Assembly (NCBI GenBank): GCA_003149735.1
Contig: QANA01000068.1
Location: 16,973-40,612, forward strand
Direction: 5' to 3'
DNA: 23,640 nt
Origin: Clostridiales bacterium
GTDB taxonomy: Bacteria > Bacillota_A > Clostridia > Christensenellales > Christensenellaceae
The notes beneath the pieces were generated by a model. It searched no databases and was not told where the DNA came from. It saw only the letters and a program-made list of their open reading frames with translations. The position numbers and the translations under genes were made by a program. Shown here piece after piece: positions 13,185 through 19,017 of this stretch. Position 1 is the first letter of the stretch. Every line of letters begins with the position of its first letter.

Positions 13185-14894
13185 ATGCATCCGAAAATTT
13201 TTTCCTATTATCATCCATATCCCTGGCAATTGTTTTCCGTGCTTGCTTGTGCGTTGATTTCTTCAGCAGCCGCCTTACTTTTTCCACTAATCGCCGGAAC
13301 CATTGTCCTGCAATTTTCCGCCGGAAGTTTAAATGGATTGGGGCGCGCCCTCTGTCTTTTGCTCCTGATTATTTTAATTGAATTTTCCTGCAGCTTTTAT
13401 TTTGACTATGCAGGGCATGCTTTGGGGGCTCGCATGGAAAACGATATGCGGAAAGAACTTTTTAGTCATCTGCAAACGCTTTCCTTCTCTTATTACGATA
13501 CACATCCCATCGGTGGAATCATGTCGGCATTGACGCATGATTTACTTAACCTGGCAGGGCTGTATCATCATGGGCCGGAGGATTATATTGTCAATGGGCT
13601 TCGCTTTTTCGGAGCTTCCGCCATTTTATTTTGTCTCAATGCTCGCCTCGCCTTATTGCTTTATTGCTTTATTCCGCCCATGCTGATTGTCACAATCTTT
13701 TGCAGCCGCCGTATCCGCCGCGTTTCCGCACAAAATCAGCAAAATATCAGTTCCGTCAATGAACAGGCAGAAGATGCGCTTGCCGGCATACGAACCGTAC
13801 AGGCTTATTGTGCAGAACCGCAAATCCAACAAAAATTTGCAAGCAGAGCCAATCTTTTTTTAAAAAGCCGCAAGCAAGTCTATTTGGAAGAGACCTACCC
13901 CACGCAGGCACTGCTCCTGCTCTCCCGTCTGATGTTTATCGTCACTCTGTTGGCCGGCAGCATAGGAACTGCCCATGGCAATCTGCTTACTGCCGACTTA
14001 TTGACCTTTCTGCTATATCTCGGTTATCTTACCGAGCCAATTCAGAAACTGGCCTGGATGACAGAGCAATTACAGGCAGGTTTGGCAGGATTCGATCGCT
14101 TTATGGATATTTTGGAAACTCCACCGGAAATTCAGGATTTGCCAAATGCCATCACTCTGCATTCTACTCAGGGAGCAATTCGTTTTGAGGAAGTAAGTTT
14201 TCGCTATCATCCACAGGATCCGGATATCCTGTACCGGCTGAGCTTTACCATACAACCCGGACAAACAGTTGCCTTCACCGGCCCTTCCGGCATCGATAAG
14301 ACAACTATCTGCGCGCTCATTTCCCGTTTTTATCAACCTCAGGAAGGGCGTATTTTGCTGGACGGCCATGATATTTCTCAGTTCACACTATCCTGCCTGC
14401 GTTCACAAATCGCTGTCGTTCGCCAGGATACTTATCTGTTTGACGGCACAATCGCCGAAAATATCCGATTCGGCAATCCTAATGCTTCCGACGCCGAAAT
14501 TTGTGCAGCTGCCCATAAAGCAAATGCCGATTCATTTATACAAAGTCTGCCGCAAGGTTATGAAACACAGGCAGGCCCCAAAGGCATCCGCCTCTCCGGC
14601 GGTCAGCGGCAACGAATCGAAATTGCACGTGCATTTTTAAAAAATGCTCCGATACTCATTTTAGACGAAGCAACCAGTGCCCTCGTTTATCATAGTGAGC
14701 AGGAGGTGCGTCAAACGCTGGAATCCCTGCGCAAAGGACGTACGACTCTGATTATCGCCCATCGCCTGCCGACTATTCGCCATGCCGATCAAATCTTTGT
14801 GCTGGATGAACAGGGAATTGCAGAACAGGGGGATCACCATACTTTATTGGAGAAAGACGGACTTTATGCAGCGTTATATCGCATGCAGATGTAA
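13185..14894 (+). CDS. ABC exporter half-transporter (membrane domain plus ATPase) with altered ATPase motifs and doubtful N-terminus
   Basis: This 569-residue half-transporter is of the MdlB/MsbA type: about six hydrophobic segments in the first 300 residues, then one NBD. Intact elements are the Q-loop (VVRQDTYLF), the signature LSGGQ (470-474), Walker B LILDEA (Asp494, Glu495) and the switch His526. Two critical positions are altered. Walker A reads GPSGIDKTT, with Asp371 in place of the last Gly before Lys372, and the D-loop reads SALV, with Val501 in place of Asp. No partner half-transporter is adjacent. The ATG used here has no Shine-Dalgarno. GAGG at 13163-13166 instead serves TTG 13174, whose product MKHPCIRKFF would join the family-like SYYHPYPW if one T were added in the T-run 13198-13203. 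The gene may be decaying. Its substrate is unknown. Confidence 0.8.
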   Translation: MHPKIFSYYHPYPWQLFSVLACALISSAAALLFPLIAGTIVLQFSAGSLNGLGRALCLLLLIILIEFSCSFYFDYAGHALGARMENDMRKELFSHLQTLSFSYYDTHPIGGIMSALTHDLLNLAGLYHHGPEDYIVNGLRFFGASAILFCLNARLALLLYCFIPPMLIVTIFCSRRIRRVSAQNQQNISSVNEQAEDALAGIRTVQAYCAEPQIQQKFASRANLFLKSRKQVYLEETYPTQALLLLSRLMFIVTLLAGSIGTAHGNLLTADLLTFLLYLGYLTEPIQKLAWMTEQLQAGLAGFDRFMDILETPPEIQDLPNAITLHSTQGAIRFEEVSFRYHPQDPDILYRLSFTIQPGQTVAFTGPSGIDKTTICALISRFYQPQEGRILLDGHDISQFTLSCLRSQIAVVRQDTYLFDGTIAENIRFGNPNASDAEICAAAHKANADSFIQSLPQGYETQAGPKGIRLSGGQRQRIEIARAFLKNAPILILDEATSALVYHSEQEVRQTLESLRKGRTTLIIAHRLPTIRHADQIFVLDEQGIAEQGDHHTLLEKDGLYAALYRMQM

Positions 14895-14925
14895 ATAAAA
14901 CTTTGCTTTCTCGGGAAGAATCAAA

Positions 14926-14951
14926 AAAGGAACGGCATAAGCCGTTCCTTT
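14926..14951. terminator. Bidirectional intrinsic terminator between the ABC exporter and the superoxide reductase gene
   Basis: The 11-bp perfect stem AAAGGAACGGC/GCCGTTCCTTT (14926-14936 and 14941-14951) has a 4-base loop. On the plus strand it is followed by TCTTTTAATT, and on the minus strand by a run of six T in total. It serves both convergent genes. Confidence 0.9.
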
Positions 14952-14965
14952 CTTTTAATTCCCTG

Positions 14966-15352
14966 TTAAAACTCTGCTTTCCAAAGGCCGTGAAGATTGC
15001 AGTAAGCATAAGCTGCTACCACTTCATCTCCATCGCAAATCATAAACTCTACTTTGGGATCCTGGCCGGCGCACAGAGCTTTTCTCTGGTTCCCCTGCTT
15101 TGTCTGCAAAGAAATCCAGGAAATCAGATGCTCTTCAGTCATGGGATGGGCGGCAGAGCCGACACTGACTGTAACCAGGTTGCCTTCCACCTGAATCACC
15201 GGTACATGCTTTTCCTGCGCTGCATCTGTTGTGTTTGCTTCCAGTTTCTGCATATTCTCTCCACAGCACTTTACAGGAACACCCTTGTTTTCCACCATTG
15301 CAATCAAATTACCGCAATGTTTGCAAATATAAAACTCTTGTTTCATCTTCAT
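14966..15352 (-). CDS. dfx: Desulfoferrodoxin / superoxide reductase (2Fe-SOR)
   Basis: This cytoplasmic enzyme reduces superoxide to hydrogen peroxide without releasing oxygen, an anaerobe's alternative to superoxide dismutase. The N-terminal desulforedoxin domain has all four iron-binding cysteines (Cys10, Cys13, Cys29, Cys30). The catalytic neelaredoxin domain has His49 after the conserved Glu47-Lys48, then His69, His75, Cys117 and His120 (AYCNLHGLW), so both iron centres should form. At 128 residues it matches the family. I start at ATG 15352, with GGAG 5 nt upstream. A TTG directly before it is too close to the ribosome binding site. It is the second gene after the flavodiiron protein (37-bp gap), and a terminator closes the unit. 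Electrons probably come from rubredoxin-type carriers, possibly the rubredoxin domain encoded next door. Confidence 0.95.
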   Translation of the reverse strand: MKMKQEFYICKHCGNLIAMVENKGVPVKCCGENMQKLEANTTDAAQEKHVPVIQVEGNLVTVSVGSAAHPMTEEHLISWISLQTKQGNQRKALCAGQDPKVEFMICDGDEVVAAYAYCNLHGLWKAEF

Positions 15353-15389
15353 CAATACTCCTTTATTTTAATATTAGTAGTCGTTGCCA

Positions 15390-17234
15390 TTATACCTGAA
15401 TCGGTTCAAAATAGGAAGCATCATGCTTGCAGAGCGGACACAAATACCCTTCCGGAAGCGCATCCCCTTCATATACATAGCCACAGATTTTGCATACAAA
15501 CCCTTTTACCTGTTTTTCTACCTTAGGGGAAGGTTTGATATGCTGAAAATAGTAAGCATACGTCACCGATTCTTCCTCTGAAAGCGTTTTTGCTTCTGTA
15601 ACATCTGCCACAAACAGCGTATGCGTTCCATAGTCGATTGAGCCAATAACTTTTCCGGAGAGAAAAGCATTTGTATATTTATCGAGATAGCAAAGTCCGT
15701 TTTTACTGCGCTGCTTATGTTTAAATTCCGTAAACTTATCTGTATCCCGACCACTCTGGAATCCAAAATGTTGGAACAGCTTGAACGGTGCCGAAATCGA
15801 AAGCATGGAGAGGTTGAACTCTCTCGTTTTCAACACCATATCATGTGTTCGATTTCCTTTATTAACAGCAAAAGCAATGCGCTTCGGAACATCCGTAATC
15901 TGAATGGCAGTATTGATAATGCATCCATTATCAAAATCCTTCTCCCGTGCCGATAACACAAATAAGCCATAGCTGAATTTATACATTGCATTATCCTGCA
16001 CTTCGCCCACTGCCTGTGGCCGCAATTCCGGCTTTCGCAAAGAAGCAGCCAATATTGCAGCTAAATTTTCCAATTGTTCCAATTGCTCCTGCTTCACCGA
16101 AGAGCGCAGGCTAATCTTTTGCTCCAGCAATGTCATATTCTTCATGCCGGCCACATGTTCTGCCATCAATTTCCCTGCTGTCGGTGCCCAGGAACCGTTT
16201 TCAATAATAGCCACTGTGCGGTTCTGCAAATTATGCGCCTTTAAATCCAGCAGCAGTGTCTCCATAGGCGTAAAAATCCCTGCATTATAAGTAGCGCTGG
16301 CCAGTACAATATGACTGTAACGGAAAGCTTCTGCCAGAATATAGGATGGATGCGTGACCGAAGCATCATACATGGCAATTCGCTGTATACCCTGCTCGGA
16401 AAGCTTTGCCGCCAAAATATTCGCTGCATTTTCCGTATGCCCGTAAATGGAAGCATAGACGATCAATACGCCCTCTTCTTCCGGCATATAGCGGCTCCAG
16501 CGATCATATTTCTCTATCAATTCATCCATTCCGCTCCGCCAAATATATCCGTGCAACGGGCAAATCATCTCAATTTCCAGCCCGGCTGCCTTTTTCAAAA
16601 GTGCCTGGACCTGCGGACCGTATTTTCCCACAATATTGGTATAGTATCTTCTGGCTTCCGGCAAAAAATCGCGATCAAAATCTACCTGATCCGCAAACAG
16701 CGGGCCATTGAGCGCGCCAAATGTGCCAAATGCATCTGCCGAAAAAAGTATTTTTTCCGTTATTTCATACGTCACCATTACTTCCGGCCAGTGCACCATC
16801 GGAGCCATAACGAAGGTAAAGGTATGAGAGCCTGTTTGTAATGTGTCGCCCTCCTTTACCAGCTTAATCCGTCCCTCTGTTTCAAAAGAGAAAAACTGTC
16901 GGATCATCGTTGCGATTTTCTGGTTGCAGACAATCTGCACATTCGGATAACGGCATACCACTTCTTGCAGCGTTGCACAATGATCCGGTTCCATATGGTT
17001 GACGATAACATAATCCAGTTCTCTTCCAGCCAATGCCGCCTGCAGATTTTCAAAAAACTGCTCGCTGACCGCCTTATCTACCGTATCCAACAATACCGTT
17101 TTTTCATCCAGCAGCACATAGGCATTATAGGAAACTCCCTGAGGAATCGGATAAATATTTTCAAAAAGCGCCAGCCGCCGATCGCTGGCTCCTACCCAAT
17201 ACAAGTTATCCGAAACTTTTCGAATGCAATGCAT
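15390..17234 (-). CDS. Multidomain flavodiiron protein: diiron core, flavodoxin, flavin reductase and rubredoxin
   Basis: This is a predicted cytoplasmic oxygen and/or nitric oxide reductase of the flavodiiron family, fused to its own electron chain (614 residues). Residues 1 to about 250 form the metallo-beta-lactamase-like diiron domain with ligands His80, Glu82, Asp84 (NHMEPDH), His148, Asp167 and His228, so the diiron site is complete. Residues about 255-395 are a flavodoxin domain (VLIVYASIYGHTENAA, FMN binding). Residues about 420-570 are a flavin-reductase-like domain (FSYGLFVLSA, NKGNRTHDMVLKT, LSMLSISAPFKLF). The last roughly 37 residues are a short rubredoxin-like domain, CKICGYVYEG and CPLCK. 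The ATG has GGGAGG 7 nt upstream. It is the first gene of an operon with superoxide reductase and divergent from a Crp/Fnr regulator. NAD(P)H as direct donor is inference. Confidence 0.93.
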   Translation of the reverse strand: MHCIRKVSDNLYWVGASDRRLALFENIYPIPQGVSYNAYVLLDEKTVLLDTVDKAVSEQFFENLQAALAGRELDYVIVNHMEPDHCATLQEVVCRYPNVQIVCNQKIATMIRQFFSFETEGRIKLVKEGDTLQTGSHTFTFVMAPMVHWPEVMVTYEITEKILFSADAFGTFGALNGPLFADQVDFDRDFLPEARRYYTNIVGKYGPQVQALLKKAAGLEIEMICPLHGYIWRSGMDELIEKYDRWSRYMPEEEGVLIVYASIYGHTENAANILAAKLSEQGIQRIAMYDASVTHPSYILAEAFRYSHIVLASATYNAGIFTPMETLLLDLKAHNLQNRTVAIIENGSWAPTAGKLMAEHVAGMKNMTLLEQKISLRSSVKQEQLEQLENLAAILAASLRKPELRPQAVGEVQDNAMYKFSYGLFVLSAREKDFDNGCIINTAIQITDVPKRIAFAVNKGNRTHDMVLKTREFNLSMLSISAPFKLFQHFGFQSGRDTDKFTEFKHKQRSKNGLCYLDKYTNAFLSGKVIGSIDYGTHTLFVADVTEAKTLSEEESVTYAYYFQHIKPSPKVEKQVKGFVCKICGYVYEGDALPEGYLCPLCKHDASYFEPIQV

Positions 17235-17322
17235 TGCAGTACCTCCCTGTTATCTTATAATCATCTTGTAATTCCACTTTTTATTATTCTACAAAGTGCA
17301 GCCAATTCCTGCTTATTTTTTT

Positions 17323-17331
17323 ATTATAGCA
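17323..17331 (-). promoter_or_regulatory. Extended -10 promoter of the flavodiiron/superoxide reductase operon
   Basis: The minus strand reads TGCTATAAT, a perfect extended -10 (TATAAT 17328-17323). No acceptable -35 lies at 16-18 bp, and the -35 region is instead flanked by the palindrome at 17350-17363. This is the usual design of an activator-dependent promoter. The leader to the ATG is about 80 nt. Confidence 0.7.
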
Positions 17332-17349
17332 AATTTTTAACATATTTCT

Positions 17350-17363
17350 GTTGCAATTGCAAC
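17350..17363. promoter_or_regulatory. Perfect 14-bp palindrome, putative Crp/Fnr operator shared by two divergent promoters
   Basis: GTTGCAATTGCAAC is perfectly self-complementary. Its centre is about 41 bases upstream of the predicted start site of the flavodiiron operon, the classic class II activator position. On the other side it contains the -35 TTGCAA of the regulator gene. Binding by the adjacent Crp/Fnr protein is inference from geometry. Confidence 0.6.
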
Positions 17364-17379
17364 TTTTTAAAGATATACT
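17351..17379 (+). promoter_or_regulatory. Sigma-A promoter of the Crp/Fnr regulator gene
   Basis: -35 TTGCAA (17351-17356), a 17-bp spacer and -10 TATACT (17374-17379) precede the AGAGGAG ribosome binding site and ATG 17412. The -35 is buried inside the palindrome, which predicts negative autoregulation. Confidence 0.7.
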
Positions 17380-17411
17380 GGAACTAATCTTTTGGCAAAG
17401 AGGAGAATCTC

Positions 17412-18047
17412 ATGTGCAAAAACAATATTTTTTCCAACATCAGTACTTCCGAGTGGAACCGCATGCTGCAGTGTTTTCAACCGGTTGTACAATCTTTTGA
17501 AGCCGGAGAGTATATTATGACTTTCTCAGAGCATCTGGAGCGCATCGGCATTCTGCTTTCCGGGACGGCGCATCTGACCTATACCGATGCCGATGGGAAA
17601 TACAGCATTCTGGAACAGCTCAGCACAGATGATGTCTTTGGAGAAGTTTTTTCTCTTCCTCTGGAAGATCAGGAGTTTGCCGTGCAGGCTATCACACCCT
17701 GCCAAGCCATGTTTCTCAGCTATGATCATCTGGTCAAACCCTGCAGCAAGGCCTGTGCACACCACAGTCAATTGATCAATAATCTTTTTCATATGACTGC
17801 CTGTAAAGCACAGATGCTCTCCATGCACATCCATATTCTAAGCCAGCGCACTTTACAACGTAAATTGATGACCTATTTTGAATATGAAGCTTTGCAGCAT
17901 AAATCCCGCAGTTATACGCTTTCGCTTTCTCTGAGCGCTTTAGCCGACTATCTGTGTACCGATCGCAGTGCTATGATGCGGGAAATCCGACGCCTTAACG
18001 AGCAGGGGAAACTCCGTACCAAAGGGCGTTCCATCACCTTGTTTTAA
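17412..18047 (+). CDS. Crp/Fnr family transcriptional regulator, cysteine-rich
   Basis: This 211-residue regulator has a cyclic-nucleotide-binding-type beta-roll sensor domain (residues about 10-110, including RIGILLSGTAHLTYTDADGK and DVFGEVFSL), a long dimerisation helix near QLINNLFHMTACKAQML, and a C-terminal winged helix with recognition helix in SALADYLCTDRSAMMREIRRL. The cAMP-contact residues of CRP are not obvious. It has seven cysteines, among them a Cys-x3-Cys pair (PCSKAC) at the end of the sensor domain, but not the N-terminal cysteine cluster of E. coli FNR. Redox, oxygen or NO sensing through cysteines or a metal centre is plausible, but this is inference. The ATG has AGAGGAG 6 nt upstream. 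It is divergent from the flavodiiron/superoxide reductase operon, its likely target, and ends at a bidirectional terminator. Confidence 0.92.
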   Translation: MCKNNIFSNISTSEWNRMLQCFQPVVQSFEAGEYIMTFSEHLERIGILLSGTAHLTYTDADGKYSILEQLSTDDVFGEVFSLPLEDQEFAVQAITPCQAMFLSYDHLVKPCSKACAHHSQLINNLFHMTACKAQMLSMHIHILSQRTLQRKLMTYFEYEALQHKSRSYTLSLSLSALADYLCTDRSAMMREIRRLNEQGKLRTKGRSITLF

Positions 18048-18067
18048 ATCATTCTTTACTTTATACA

Positions 18068-18099
18068 AAAAAGCGAAGCCATCCCATGCTTCGCTTTTT
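18068..18099. terminator. Bidirectional intrinsic terminator between the Crp/Fnr gene and mntP
   Basis: The 12-bp stem AAAAAGCGAAGC/GCTTCGCTTTTT (18068-18079 and 18088-18099) has an 8-base loop and T-runs on both strands. It lies 20 bp after the regulator stop and about 107 bp beyond the mntP stop. The stretch 18100-18205 shows no gene. Confidence 0.9.
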
Positions 18100-18205
18100 C
18101 AGATTCTGCCAACAGCAGATATCTGTCTTTGATTGCCCGTACCCATCAGTTCCGTGAACTTCCATATAGCCATTATCCTACCGTTTCAGGCAATAACTCA
18201 ATGGA

Positions 18206-18766
18206 TCACAATATTCCCAAATGCTCCAGGAGTATTTTGATGCCCAGCAAGATCAAGATCACTCCACCGACAAATTCCGCTTTCGATTTATATTTAGTAC
18301 CGAACACATTGCCGATTTTCAGGCCTGCCACTGAAAAAAGAAAAGTAACTACACCGATAAAACTGACAGCCTCCCAAATATTCACCTGCAAAAATGCAAA
18401 CGTAACACCCAATGCCAGGGCATCGATGCTGGTGGCAATGGCCAATATCAGCATAATTTTTACTGCCAGCGATGCATCTGCCGTTTCTTCCTCATTGGAT
18501 AATGCTTCCTTAATCATATTACCACCGATCAGCGCCAATAAAATAAAAGCAATCCAGTGGTCATAAGCCGTAATATATGTTTCAAACTGAATCCCCAGAA
18601 AATAGCCAATCAACGGCATCAGTGCCTGGAATCCTCCAAACCACAGCCCGACAATCAGCATATATTTGAATTTGATCTGTTTCATGGCCAGACCTTTACA
18701 AATAGAAACTGCAAAAGCATCCATTGAAACCCCGATTGCCAATATCAGCAACGTCCAAATATCCAC
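18206..18766 (-). CDS. mntP: Manganese efflux pump MntP
   Basis: This is an inner-membrane exporter that protects against excess manganese. The 186 residues contain six hydrophobic helices in two related halves with conserved acidic positions, [14 protein letters not shown] (Asp16) and [13 protein letters not shown] in the second half, plus GGNMIKEAL between them. This matches the MntP/YebN family in length and pattern. The start is GTG 18766, with GGAGG 9 nt upstream. A longer open frame on the same strand reaches ATG 18892 but would translate the riboswitch and terminator, so it is rejected. Expression should be controlled by the manganese-sensing leader immediately upstream. Manganese homeostasis fits the neighbouring superoxide-defence genes, although they are separate transcription units. 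Confidence 0.93.
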   Translation of the reverse strand: MDIWTLLILAIGVSMDAFAVSICKGLAMKQIKFKYMLIVGLWFGGFQALMPLIGYFLGIQFETYITAYDHWIAFILLALIGGNMIKEALSNEEETADASLAVKIMLILAIATSIDALALGVTFAFLQVNIWEAVSFIGVVTFLFSVAGLKIGNVFGTKYKSKAEFVGGVILILLGIKILLEHLGIL

Positions 18767-18779
18767 GTTCTCGTTCCTC
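18764..18779 (-). promoter_or_regulatory. Ribosome binding site and GTG start of mntP
   Basis: The minus strand carries GGAGG followed after 9 nt by GTG (18766-18764). The protein then starts [18 protein letters not shown], exactly where MntP proteins begin. This fixes the start downstream of the terminator hairpin. Confidence 0.8.
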
Positions 18780-18787
18780 CTCAGCCC

Positions 18788-18839
18788 ATAAAAAAACCCA
18801 TGAGCAAAAATATCGTTTTTCAACATACTTTTGCCCATG
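18788..18839 (-). terminator. Riboswitch-controlled terminator upstream of mntP
   Basis: Arms CATGGGCAAAAGTA (18839-18826) and TATTTTTGCTCATG (18812-18799) pair over 14 bp with two G-U pairs and are followed by GG and a run of seven T. The first arm overlaps the 3' strand of riboswitch helix P1. Manganese-stabilised P1 would therefore prevent the terminator and turn mntP on. Confidence 0.85.
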
Positions 18840-18921
18840 AGTCTCGCTACTTTGTGAAATACCAGATAAAAATCAGTATGTTGATATTTCAACGGTTTTG
18901 CCGCAAGCTACTCCCTCACGG
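18835..18921 (-). promoter_or_regulatory. yybP-ykoY manganese riboswitch aptamer
   Basis: Minus-strand RNA in order: P1 5' strand CCGTGAG, the conserved GGGAGTAGC, the internal conserved TCAACATACT, then AGCGAGAC and the P1 3' strand CTCATGG. P1 closes with seven pairs including one G-U. These are the hallmark elements of the yybP-ykoY class, which binds Mn2+ and is often found before MntP genes. It sits between a sigma-A promoter and a terminator directly ahead of mntP. Confidence 0.9.
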
Positions 18922-18938
18922 AATTTTAATTGTTATTT

Positions 18939-18967
18939 ATTATAGCATGCACCTCTATGCGAGGCAA
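18939..18967 (-). promoter_or_regulatory. Sigma-A promoter of the riboswitch-mntP transcript
   Basis: On the minus strand, -35 TTGCCT (18967-18962), a 17-bp spacer and -10 TATAAT (18944-18939) with a TGC extension lie just upstream of the aptamer. Confidence 0.75.
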
Positions 18968-18979
18968 GTAAAATTCAGC

Positions 18980-19008
18980 AAAAAGGGCAGCTTTCTGCCG
19001 CCCTTTTT
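18980..19008 (-). terminator. Intrinsic terminator after purL
   Basis: On the minus strand AAAAAG, a 3-base bulge and GGCAG pair with CTGCC and CTTTTT around an AAAG loop, ending in a T-run. It starts about 10 bp after the purL stop codon and closes the purine transcript. Confidence 0.8.
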
Positions 19009-19017
19009 GGTTTATCT

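Noticed and set aside
13195..13204. Programmed -1 ribosomal frameshift site in the A4T6 tract of the ABC exporter
   Set aside because: In the TTG frame the tract does not fit the X XXY YYZ slippery pattern, and no stimulatory structure was seen. Mutation is the simpler explanation.
18767..18892. N-terminal extension of mntP to ATG 18892
   Set aside because: It would translate the riboswitch 3' part and the terminator. GGAGG plus GTG 18766 gives the standard MntP start.
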